A stretch of 64,000 bases of DNA from Taudactylus pleione (Eukaryota; Chordata; Amphibia; Anura; Myobatrachidae), in NCBI GenBank assembly GCA_031769625.1, contig JAUIMM010000003.1, positions 2,063,001-2,127,000 of the forward strand. The letters are read 5' to 3'. Shown here piece after piece: positions 32,070 through 42,150 of this stretch. A program made the position numbers and the translations under genes. Numbering within the stretch: the first letter of the stretch is position 1; each line of letters starts with the position of its first letter. The notes under the pieces were generated by a model. The model saw only the letters and a program-made list of their open reading frames with translations, ran no database searches and was not told where the DNA came from.

Positions 32070-33035
32070 ATCCTGTCCAGTGCTGCTCATGTCCCCCACC
32101 ATCTCACTGACTCCCCCATCCAAGTGTCTACCCCCTTCCCACTGCCTCCATCTAACTGCCCCTTGGCAAGAACCCTCCCCCCAGGCAGTCCAGTCACAGT
32201 GTTCCTCCATTATTCAGCCCAGTGTACCCCTTCTCCAGCCTAGTGTATCCCTCTTCCACCACCATCTTACTGCATTTTTTCCATCCAGCACAGTGCTCCC
32301 CTATCTATCACCCACTGCCTCTCCCCATTATCCTCTACCTGTCACCCACTGCCTCTTCCTATCACTGTCTCTCTGGCATCACCCACTTCCTCTCCCTGTC
32401 AACCCCGGCCTCTCCCTTTCATCACTATCTCCCCATCACCCTCTCTCTCTCCTGTCACTCTCTGCTTTCTAAAAAGCATCACCCTCTCCTCGTCACTCAC
32501 TGCTTCTCCCTATCACCCACTGCCTCTTCCCATCACCCTTTCCAGTCACCCACTATCTCTCCATCTCCCACTATCTCTACTAGTCACCTATCTTTCCTGC
32601 CAGCCACTGCCTCTCCCTGTCATCCACCACATCACCCATTACCTCTCCATCTCCCACTATCTCTACGAGTCACCTATCTCTGCTGCCAGCCACCGTCTCT
32701 CCCCATCATCCACCACATCACCCTCTGCCTCCCCCTTGCATCACTATCTCCTCATTATCCTCTCTCCTGTCACCCTCTGCCCTCTACAAGGCATCACCCT
32801 CTCCCTGTCAACTTCTTCTCCTTATCACTCACTGCCTCATCTCGTCATCCTCTCCCCGTCACCCACTGCCTCTTCCCATCACCCTCTCCCTGTCACTTAC
32901 TGCTTCTCCCTGTCGCCCACTGCCTCTCCCTGTCATCCTCTATGTTACCCACTGCCACCCCCTGGCGTCACCCTCTGCCTCCCTGTCACCCATTCCCTGG
33001 CATCACAACTGCCTCTCCCTGGCATCACCCACTGC
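32070..33035. repeat. C-rich degenerate minisatellite, about 1 kb
   Basis: Irregular units like CACCCACTGCCTCTCCCTGT. The 285-codon plus-strand ORF (32222-33079) and an overlapping 183-codon ORF in another frame are Ser/Pro/His/Leu-rich translations of the repeat, not genes. Confidence 0.8.
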
Positions 33036-33449
33036 TTCTACAACAAGGGCATGGCTTGTGGATACAGCATTTCCTTTGAGGCCGTGCCCCTTGTTGTGAG
33101 GCCACACCTACCTTCCCAGGGGCATGCGCAAAAAAAGCCTCTTCCCCTTACATCATGGTGCCGCCCCTGCTTGTGGGTCACTTCTCACCCAGCCACCCAG
33201 GGCCGCCCTCCTGCTCCACTTCCTACCTATGTTGTGCCTGTCCTGTACAATGTGTTTCTTGTTAGCCGGCATGATGGAACATCATAACGTCATGCCGCGT
33301 CACTAAATAAGGGAGTAGCCGCAGCATGTGAGGACTTGGGAGCAGCTAGAACGGAATAAGAATAAGAGTGAGGTAACTAAGGTGTCTGGGGTTGTGGGGG
33401 GGGGCTGACTATTTTGGCAGTCCTGGGCCCATAATTTCTGATGGCAGTC
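33036..33449. repeat. Repeat-derived segment after the minisatellite
   Basis: 33060-33160 (GAGGCCACACC and AGCCTCTTCC words) resembles 25780-25870, the tail of a hAT-like element. The remainder is unassigned. Confidence 0.4.
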
Positions 33450-34700
33450 CTGCATCCTGCAGCCTAACCCTCCCCCAGTGCCTAACACTAACCTCCCCTC
33501 CGGCAGCTTAACCCTAACCCTCCCCTAGTGCCTAACCTAACCCTCCCCTAGTGCCTAACCCTCACCCTAGTGCCTAATGCTAAATCTCCACCTGTATCTA
33601 ACCTTCCCCCTAGTGCCTAACCCTAACCCACCCCCAGTGCATAACCCTATCCTACCCCTCCTGCAGCCTAGCCCTCCCCCAGTGCCAAACCCTAACCCTT
33701 CCCCCCCTGTGCCAAATCCTACCCTACTCCTCCCACAGCCTAACCCTCCCCCAGTACCTAACCACCCCCATGTGCCTAATCTTAACCCTCCCCCTGTGCC
33801 TAAGCCTAACCTACTCCTCCTGCAGCCTAACACTCCCCCAGTACCTACCCTAACCCTCCCACAGTGCCTAATAATAACCTACTACTCCTGCAGCCTAACC
33901 CTCCCCCAGTACCTAACCCTAACCCTCCCACAGTGCCTAATCATAACCTACTACTCCCGCAGCCTAACCCTCCCCCAGTTCCAAACCCTAACCCTCCCAC
34001 AGTGCCTAATCATAACCTACTACTCCCTGTGCCTAACCCTCCCCCAGTGCCTAACACTAACCCTACCCCTCCCCTAGTGCCTACCCTAACCCTCCCACGG
34101 TGCCTAATAATAACCTACTACTCCCGCAGCCTAACCCTCCCCCAGTACCTAACCCTAACCCTCCCACAGTGCCTAATCATAACCTACTACTCCCGCAGCC
34201 TAACCCTCCCCCAGTTCCTAACCCTAACCCTCCCACAGTGCCTAATTATAACCTACTACTCCCTGTGCCTACCCCTCCCCTAGTGCCTACCCTAACCCTC
34301 CCACGGTGCCTAACCCGAACTCTCTCCCTGTGCCTAACCCTAACCCTTCCCTAGTGCCTAACCCTAAATTACCCCTCCCGCAGCCTAACCCTAACCCTCC
34401 CCTAGTACCTAACCCTCCCTCTAGTACCTAACCATCCCCCTGTGCCTAACCCTAACCCAGTGCCTAACCCTAACCCTCCTCCTGTGCCTAACTCTAACCA
34501 TCCCTCTGTGCCTAACCCTAACCCTCCCCTTGAGCCTAACCACAACCCTCCCCCAGTACCTAATCCTAACCTACTGCTCCCACAACCTAACCCTCCCCCA
34601 GTGCCTAACCCTCACCTACCCTTTCTCACAGCATAACCCAAACCCTACCCTAGTGCCTAACCCTAACCCTCCCCTAGTGCCTACCCCTAACCTTCTATTG
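33450..34700. repeat. Long CCCTAA-type minisatellite, 1.25 kb
   Basis: Irregular units of 18-30 bp built on CCTAACCCTAACCCTCCC, most with a CAGTGC or TAGTGC spacer. A longer unit of about 80-100 bp (ATAACCTACTACTCCCGCAG) is repeated several times between 33860 and 34260. All ORFs here (Pro/Asn/Leu-rich) are translations of the repeat. Confidence 0.9.
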
Positions 34701-35114
34701 CTGCATACAAGCTGTAACCACCCCATAGAATGTTGACATTTCTGGTGTTGATATTGTGAACATGTTCCAATGACGACATCATAACTGTTCACATTGTCGT
34801 ATCGACATTGTAATTGTCAACACAATGACTGTATCCCTTTTGTGTGTGTTTTATCCAGCGCCCTGATATTACTATTTATTGTAATGTGATTTGTATTGAC
34901 TTGTTTGTGTAATCTGAACTGCTCTGAACACTGGATGTTCCCGTCTGACTCGGATCCCACTTGGAGGCCGAACGTCATCCTCCCGACGTCAGATTCTTGA
35001 GAGACTTGGTTTTATTTAAGGCGCCGCGACCTGGACTTGGCGCCATTTCACTGTTCACTCGCACACTGCGTACAGTTCTGCAAAGGCTCTCTATTTAAAA
35101 GTGGCTGTATCCAG
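34701..35114 (+). promoter_or_regulatory. LTR- or promoter-like leader
   Basis: CGACGTCAG (about 34993), then TTTTATTTAAGGCGCCGCG (about 35010) and CGCCATTTCACTG. This order resembles an LTR promoter with a TATA-like box feeding the 43-bp repeats. No paired LTR or duplication found. Confidence 0.25.
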
Positions 35115-35415
35115 ATCCAGAGTGGCTGTGCTGTTCAGTGATTGTGGGGGCACACTGATCCAGAGTGGCTGTGCTGTTAGGTGACTGTGGGGGCACACTG
35201 ATCCAGAGTGGTTGTGCTGTTAAGTGACTGTGGGTGCACACTGATCCAGAGTGGCTGTGCTGTTAGGTGACTGTGGGGGCACACTGATCCAGAGTGGCTG
35301 TGCTGTTAAGTGACTGTGGTGGCACACTGATCCAGAGTGGCTGTGCTGTTAGGTGACTGTGGGGGCACACTGATCCAGAGTGGCTGTGCTGTTAAGTGAC
35401 TGTGGGGGCACACTG
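35115..35415 (+). repeat. 43-bp minisatellite, about 7 copies
   Basis: Units of the form CTGATCCAGAGTGGCTGTGC followed by TGTTAGGTGACTGTGGGGGC and ACA. The alternation of GTTAGG and GTTAAG units suggests a dimeric period in part of the array. Confidence 0.85.
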
Positions 35416-35997
35416 CACGCTGCATGGCTGTAGTAGCCTGTGTCCGACTCCAGACCCACAAGTGGCTGTGCTGCAGTGTCAACTTGTTAAGTGACTGTGT
35501 ATGTGTAAGGGGTCGCACTGCACACTGATGTATGCTGCGCTACTCTGCTGATTAAACTGGTTGTGTCCAGACTCATGAAAATGTGCAAACACTTGTTAAA
35601 TTACTCCGGAATGTGAAATAACTCCTCAACTCCTGTTAACTACTTGAGCATAAACTGAAAGTGTATGACGTGAAAATTCATATTGTACAGAATAAAGCAG
35701 AACATTTGCCCTCTAATCTAAAAATCATTCAGCTGTGCCACTTATTTACAAATCTAGTGTCACATAATCAGCCACAATACAGCGTGGGGAATTGTTTAAA
35801 ATTGTTATACATTAATATGAATGATAGTATCAGGTTGATTGGGAGTACTCCTGGTTAAAGCAGTATTATGCTGTGTTGCTCAACAAGACAAATCAACATT
35901 CTGTATGTAATGCCAGGATTGAAGGGTCTATTAAGTTGAGAAAAACCCCTTCTCCTGTGGATTCACTTGGGAAAAGTTTTTTCTCAACTGTTCTCAA

Positions 35998-36028
<31 letters not shown>

Positions 36029-36271
36029 ACTACTACTACTACTACTAATACTAATACTAATAATAATAATAATAATAAATTGTTTTTAAACCTAAATGGT
36101 GAAAACCCTGTGCTGTAGTGTAGTTTTATCAATGTATGCTTTTTATCATATGTGGTGTCCAATATTTGTTCGATTTATCTTGTTAAAATGTATCAGAAAG
36201 AATAGTTTTAACATATGTGTGTGTGTGTATACTGTATGTATGTATGTGTGTATATATATATATATATATAT
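35416..36271. other. AT-rich stretch with microsatellites
   Basis: No gene. ATT then ACT/AAT trinucleotide runs at about 35998-36078. GT, GTAT and AT runs at about 36217-36270. Confidence 0.6.
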
Positions 36272-36428
36272 TCCACACAACCAATACAAAAAAAGGGTGC
36301 GCTTCAAAGATAATTATAGACACTTTTAAGTGTATAGTCCTTATAGTATCACTAAACCTTGAATATAGGCCCAGTTAATAATTGGTTATAATTGACATAA
36401 ATGAAAGAATGTTATAATTGCAAATTGT

Positions 36429-36517
36429 CTGGTTTAACAATTGCTCTGGAATAATCTTACTGACACACATGGAGAGGAGCGGTCAGTAAGATTATTCCAG
36501 AGCAATTGTTAAACCAG
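36429..36517. repeat. Perfect 36-bp hairpin, 17-nt loop
   Basis: 36429-36464 and 36482-36517 are exact reverse complements over 36 bp, with a 17-nt loop. It adjoins the left arm of the inverted-repeat unit. Confidence 0.9.
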
Positions 36518-36720
36518 TGTTATCCAGAATTTTGGAGATTGATTATCTGAAAGCACTGTCCATATCTGTGAGTTTTCACATTTGGAAAAAAACTTGGTGA
36601 GATTTTGTAGACAATTTGGTGTCTGGAAAATTGAGTAATCCAGACCTTTTATCATTGGAAAGTGTCCACTTGAGAGCCTTGTGTTTTATGAATTTTCATA
36701 TTTGGATAAATATTTTGATC

Positions 36721-36762
36721 CACCCCTGAGGAAGTCCTTTCAAGGACGAAACGCGTCGGGTG
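36721..36762 (+). ncRNA. Hammerhead ribozyme-like motif
   Basis: Stem I CACCC (36721-36725) pairs with GGGTG (36758-36762). CTGAGGA (36726-36732) fits the CUGANGA core. GTCC-TTTCAA-GGAC makes stem II, GAAA follows (36748-36751), and CGCGTC ends in the GUC cleavage triplet. There is one extra A between the core and stem II, and stem III is minimal, as known for hammerheads in Penelope-like elements. Activity is not shown. Confidence 0.55.
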
Positions 36763-37283
36763 TTATTGTTAGTCATCTCTACCTCAGTGGGAGAATATAA
36801 GGTGGGACAGCATTATTGACCACCTTTTTCCAAAACATTTCTTTTAAAGATGGATTTTTAATTATTGTGTTATAATAAATTTTATATTTGTACAACACTA
36901 ATGGTGGCCTTTTGGCTTTCTTGGGTGATTTTCTCTTGGTGCGAGGGTTTTTTGTTCTAGATTAAGTATAAAGGAAGGTTCCACTACCCTAAAGAGGAGT
37001 GCTACATTTGTTCACCAATATCATAAAGATTCATTCTGGATCAACATTGTTAAGAAGATCAGTCTAACGTCTGACTTCTGGAGGATATTTCTATGTGAAT
37101 GACTGTCTGGATTTTGGTCTACAGTGACAATTTGCAATTATAACATTCTTTCATTTATGTCAATTATAATCAATTATTAACTGGGCCTATATTCAAGGTT
37201 TAGTGATACTATAAGGACTATACACTTAAAAGTGTCTATAATTATCTTTGAAGCGCACCCTTTTTTTGTATTGGTTGTGTGGG

Positions 37284-37412
37284 ATGTGTAGACCTTTCTA
37301 ACAGGGGGTCAAGAAAAAAAAGGGGTTGCAGCTATTATTTATTGGAGCTCATTCTAGTTTTATGTATTTGTATATTGTGAAATTTAGCGCAGTTTAAAGG
37401 CTTTCTTTTTGT

Positions 37413-37447
<35 letters not shown>
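37284..37447. repeat. AT microsatellite and short spacer
   Basis: Ends in an AT dinucleotide run (37416-37447) in which the Tc1 element is inserted at TA. Confidence 0.7.
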
Positions 37448-37450
<3 letters not shown>

Positions 37451-39101
37451 TCAGGTCCATAAATATTGGGACATTGACAGAATTTTCATATTTTGGCCTC
37501 TATTCACCACCACAATGGTTTTGAAATTAAACAAACAAGATGTGCTTTAACTGCAGACTTTCAGATTCAATTTGAGGGTAATTACATCCAAATCGGGTGA
37601 ACGGTGTAGGAATTACAATGGTTTCAATATGTGCCTCCTACTTTTTAGGGGGCCAAAAGTAATGGGACTATCAACTCAAAAGCTATTTCATAGACAGGTA
37701 TGGGCTATTCCCTCGTTATTTCATTATCAAGTAAGCAGGTAAAAGGTCTGGAGTTGATTCTAGGGGTGACATTTGCATTTGGAATCAGTTGCTGACGACT
37801 CTCAATATGAGATCCAAAGAGCTGTCACTATCAGTGAAGCAAGCCATCATTAGACTGAAAAATCAATACAAACCCATCAGAGAGATAGCAAAAACATTAG
37901 GTGTGGCCAAATCAACTGTTTGGAACATTCTTAAAAAGAAAGAACACACCGGAGAGCTCAGCAACACCAAAAGACCTGGAAGACCACGGAAAACAACTGT
38001 GGTGGATGACAGAAGAATTATTTCCCTGGTGAAGAAAAACCCCTTCACAACAGTTGGCCAAATCAAGAACACTCTCCAGGAGGTAGATGTATATGTGTCA
38101 AAGTCAACAATCAAGAGAAGACTTCACAAGAGTGAATATAGCGGGTTCACCACAAGATGCAAACCATTGGTGAGCCACAAAAACAGGAAGACCAGATTAG
38201 AGTTTGCCAAACAACATCTAAAAAAGCCATTACAGTTCTGGAACAACATCCTATGGACAGATGAGACAAAGATCAACTTGTACCAGAGTGATGGGAAGAG
38301 AAGAGAAGAGTATGGAGAAGGAAAGGAACTGCTCATGATCCAAAACATACCACCTCATCAGTGATGTATGGTGGTGGTAGTGTCTTGGCGTGGGCATGTA
38401 TGGCTGTCAATGGAACTGGTTCCCTTGTATTTATTGATGATGTGACTGCTGACAAAAGCAGCAGAATGAATTCTGAACTGTTTAGGGCAATATTATATGC
38501 TCATATTCAGTCAAATGCTTCAGAACTCATTGGACGGCGCTTCACAGTGCAGATGGACAATGACCCGAAGCATACTGCAAAAGCAACCAAAGAGTTTTTT
38601 AAGGCTAAAAAGTGGAATGTTATGCAATGGCCAAGTCAATCCCCTGACCTGAATCCGATTGAGCATGCATTTCACTTGATGAAGACAAAACTGAAGGGAA
38701 AATGCCCCAAGAACAACCAGGAACTGAAGACATTTGCAGTAGAGGCCTGGCAGAGCATCACCAGGGATGAAACCCAGCGTCTGGTGATGTCTATGCATTC
38801 CAGACTTCAGGATGTAATTGCCTGCAAAGGATTTGCAACAAAGTATTGAAAAGTGAAAGTTAGATTTAGGATTGTTTAGTTTGTCCCATTACTTTTGGCC
38901 CCTTAAAAAGTGGGAGGCACATATAGAAACCGTTGCAATTCACACCGTTCACCTGATTTGGATGTAATTACCCTCAAATTAAATCTGAAAGTCAGCAGTT
39001 AAATCACATCTTGTTTGTTTCATTTCAAAGCCATTGTGGTGGTGAATAGAGGCCAAAATATGAAAATTCTGTCAATGTCCCAATATTTATGGACCTGACT
39101 G
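37448..39101 (+). mobile_element. Full-length Tc1-like transposon
   Basis: Terminal repeats of about 220 bp (37448-37667 and 38883-39101) begin CAGTCAGGTCCATAAATATT and are flanked by TA inside AT microsatellites. At 1654 bp the size is typical for Tc1. It carries one transposase gene, now frameshifted. Both ends are intact, so it could still be moved in trans. Confidence 0.95.
37807..38849 (+). pseudogene. Tc1 transposase, frameshifted
   Basis: The enzyme cuts and joins Tc1 ends at TA sites. From the ATG at 37807 (MRSKEL), residues 1-110 form the paired-type helix-turn-helix DNA-binding region with a GRPR motif (58-61). WTDE holds the first catalytic Asp (about 152). After about 38300 the frame shifts: AAGAG occurs once too often in the run AAGAGAAGAGAAGAG, a 5-bp slippage. 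The second frame (to 38849) carries MDNDPKHT with the second Asp and SPDLNPIEH with the Glu, 34 residues apart (DD34E). Without the shift the protein would be about 345 residues, the usual family length. An upstream in-frame TTG (37789) is not a likely start. Confidence 0.9.
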
Positions 39102-39131
39102 TATATATATAAATATATATATACACACACA

Positions 39132-39134
<3 letters not shown>

Positions 39135-39173
<39 letters not shown>
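39135..39173. repeat. (CT)n microsatellite
   Basis: Uninterrupted CT run between the Tc1 element and the solo LTR. Confidence 0.95.
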
Positions 39174-39179
<6 letters not shown>

Positions 39180-39183
39180 GTAT

Positions 39184-39790
39184 TGTGATAGGATCACTGG
39201 TAAAGTGGTCTGTGACAGGGACATTTATCCCAGATTCCTGTCCTATGTGTTTAAAATCCCCAGGAGAAAGTCTGCAGTGTAGCAGGCTTGAGTCTCGGCT
39301 TTTTGAAAAGCCGGTTTGGGACCTGGGGGTTGTGGGTGAGAGGAGAGGGAGGGCTCCACCCACGGCCACTCCAGGTTTTGGTTCTCGCAGCCTGGTAACA
39401 GGCTTGTTAGGGTTTCCACCTGAGAGTGGCCAATATAAGCCTAGTGTGTATAGGGCTGAGTGTCTCACCTGGGAGAGCAGGCAGGGAGTTTGCTCAGAGA
39501 CACTTGAAAACCTAACTCTGAGTGTTGTGCTGTGCCTTTGTTGCTGGCGAGGGCATTAGGCCCTGCCAGGTTCTGGTAGTGAGGGAACCACCTGTGAAGT
39601 TAGTGCCCCGACAGGGCTAGGATTTATGTTTATGTTTTCTTTGTTATTTCTGACATTGTACAATAAAGACTGGCGCCGACCAGCTTGTACTCGCATCCAG
39701 ACTGGTGTGCTGCTTCCCTGCTGCTGTGTGTGTGTGTAAGGAAGGAGTCCTCTACCCAGGAGAGGGACCTCCTAATCTGACTGTGTCACA
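39184..39790 (+). mobile_element. Solo LTR, 607 bp
   Basis: Starts TGTGATAGG and ends GTGTCACA (TG...CA), flanked by a perfect 4-bp duplication GTAT (39180-39183 and 39791-39794). It has a TATAAG box at about 39434 and an AATAAA poly(A) signal at 39662-39667, in the right order for U3-R-U5. No internal region or second LTR is nearby, so it is a recombination remnant of an endogenous-retrovirus-like or Gypsy-like element. The class is not determined. Confidence 0.85.
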
Positions 39791-39900
39791 GTATGTATAG
39801 AAAGAGACTTTTACTGTTTTCTTTTTTGTGCTATCTTTGCCTCTGATTAGATCTTACGCCATGCGAACACTCATGCCGTGCCAGCCTTAAAAGTAAAGCA

Positions 39901-40205
39901 TATATATCTACAGATGATGGTTGTTCATGCACACTGAACAACCATCATCTTCTATCTCTCCGCGGGTTCCGCTGGCCAGGGGTCGCACCGCGACTCCCTC
40001 GCCGTGGCTGCCATTGCAAGTGTTCGGGCAGTCGGCAGACCGCCCTTACACACAGCACGATTAGCAAATATATCTGCCATCGGGTGTGCAGCACAGTCAA
40101 CGCGATATGTCTGTGAAGTCGTCGTTCACAGACATATCGCTGGTACACACTGGCCGACCGGTGCACAATATATTGGCCGATATATCTTCCAGTGTATACC
40201 CAGCA
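39901..40205. mobile_element. MITE fragment, GGGTACACAC family
   Basis: Shares the ACTGAACAACCATCATCT hairpin and the CTGGCCAGGG region with 14834-15607, and ends near GTGTATACCCAGC at 40205. The left terminus is incomplete. Confidence 0.55.
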
Positions 40206-41808
40206 TAAGTATATGATTTGTTTTTGTAGACATTGCTAGGTGATTGACCGTTGTACTGGTCGATTGTTTTCATATGTTCAAAAGAACTATCTGATTATAA
40301 TATTAGTCAGTAATCACAAGTACAATGTATAATGTATAATTATTCTAACACTGTGACAGGGAGGAAAGATCGGTCACTACACCGTCACTAGGAATAACTT
40401 ACAGCTTTGACATTATTGATTGTGAAATAGTTTCTTATCCAGATTTTTTATTTATTTTACATTTTTTTTACTTAAAACATCAAAGTGCATATAATAAAAT
40501 CACAAACGGAATAACAGAGGTAACCAAGATAAACCACACGAGAAAAGATCATAGAATACAACTAGATACCTCTGCGGACCCCTCTGTCACCTTCTTGGGG
40601 CCAGGGATGGCATCTACCGTACCCTCTTAAAACCAGTGACTGCAGACCCCCCAGCATTACCCCTTCTACCTCTTTCTAAATGCTCCCAGACATCCCACTG
40701 GATTTACTGTTGCATTTGCCTGGGCAGAATGAATTCATGAGAAGGGAGTTTTTAAAACATCAATTAATTAATTCAACACAGTTAAATGCAATGGTAAAAT
40801 AAGGGAACAACTTATGACAAAGTATATGATATTAGGGGAAAGGGGGGCAGCTGGAAGGTATGGAAAGGAAGTTTGGGGTTGGATACAGCACAAGATATAA
40901 TACTCACAATACTATAAATGATTCATAGGCAGCATTTAGTTTCTCCCAGACTCTCCCCCCGTTTGCCCCCCATGCCCCCTTCAAAAAACCCTTTTGTGAC
41001 AGTTATTAGATGTACTCACTTTTGTCCAGATTCATGGTGACAGAGCTATGAGAAAATCAGTATCCACAGACTGCTACGCACTAGCTTGATGTCTGAGATT
41101 ACTGTACCTGGTGAGCAGTACAGTAGGTGTGGTGACTTATACACTTTCAGGTAAAAGAAAACACTAGACTGGGACGGAAGGGAAAAGGTTACTCACTTTT
41201 ATTACACATATATATAAATAAAATAACGTATTTATTCCACAAGAGCAGTTCAATTAACCAAGAAGCAATTTTCACACAAACATGTAAATATTTTGGTTAC
41301 AATGCAATAGGCTCAATATATTTTAAGCGAATAAAAAAAACACTTGGATCCATGAATTTTATTATACCGGAACTCTGGTTGCGCGCTCCGCCTATGGGAT
41401 CAACTGGTTAACAGCAAATAACCATATGACATTACTCTTTGGTACGGTAGTTTGACTCAGACCCAAATGTCCAAATAATATCAGGTGCACCCGAGCATAC
41501 GATACACTAGTCTCTAGTCCTATCTCCGTATGCAAGAGATAAATGATTTAGTATTGGTATACCGTTGCCCGGGTTGATGTGTAGCTTATTAGAGAAAGAG
41601 ATTAAAGATTCTTGGTTACACAAAGTCATGCAATGCTATTTGTTGGATAAATTTACTAACTGTTCTGCTGACGATAATTACTGTAATTCTATTCCTTTGG
41701 AGGTTGATAGTCTGTATTCAATTAAGCTCACTTAGGAATAAATTGTAACAGCCTCTCCTGGCTATGTTCCCTGAACTTGGTCTGAGAGAACGGGTAACTC
41801 CACTCAAA
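40206..41808. other. Unassigned stretch
   Basis: No ORF of interest. GGAAGGGAAAAGGTTACTCACTTTTATTA at about 41175-41205 matches the segment at about 44210-44235 beside a Penelope-type motif, so part of this may be retroelement sequence. Confidence 0.3.
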
Positions 41809-42150
41809 GGACCTCATTCAGACCCAGTCGCAAGAGCTGAGCACTCGCAACCGGGTCGATGTTAAGGCCCTGGGCACGCGCAGCGGCCGCACTGCGCGTG
41901 CGCAAACCCCGGAGCGAGAGAGAAACTCTACGGAGCTCAATACAAAAGGCCCGGCTGTCGATGTTGATCAACAGCTCGGCCCGTTTTGTAGGCGGGGCGG
42001 GGGGTGGCTACACAAACGGAGTTGTTCCTGGTAGAACGCTTGCCATTTTGTGGGCGGCTGCACTGACATCGCCAGTGACTAAAAAAAAGAAGCGGCCGCC
42101 CTCATTCAGAGAGAGCGATCACTTCTTGCGACCGCCTCTGAAGGAGGGCC
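41809..42150 (+). mobile_element. Chain-of-hairpins MITE, copy G, shortened
   Basis: Ends GGACCTCATTCAGACCC and CTGAAGGAGGGCC. Keeps the left hairpins (ACCCAGTCGC stem, AAAGGCCCGGCTGTCGAT stem), then jumps from TGACATCGCCAGTGAC to the right-end hairpin, so the middle hairpins are deleted. Flanks AAA/AAT. Confidence 0.75.

Larger units (their letters stand above)
36272..37283 (+). mobile_element. Inverted-repeat unit with hammerhead-like core
   Basis: Arms 36272-36429 and 37135-37283 are inverted (CACACAACCAATAC and AAGTGTATAGTCC blocks, with matching partners). Between them lie a perfect 36-bp hairpin and a hammerhead-like motif. No reverse transcriptase. It may be a non-autonomous relative or paired terminal repeats of a Penelope-like element. 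Confidence 0.55.

Noticed and set aside
32222..33079. 285-codon plus-strand ORF
   Set aside because: Low-complexity Ser/Pro/His/Leu translation of a C-rich minisatellite; another frame over the same DNA is also long and open.
33577..34354. Several overlapping Pro/Asn/Leu-rich ORFs
   Set aside because: Translations of the CCCTAA-type array, open in more than one frame.
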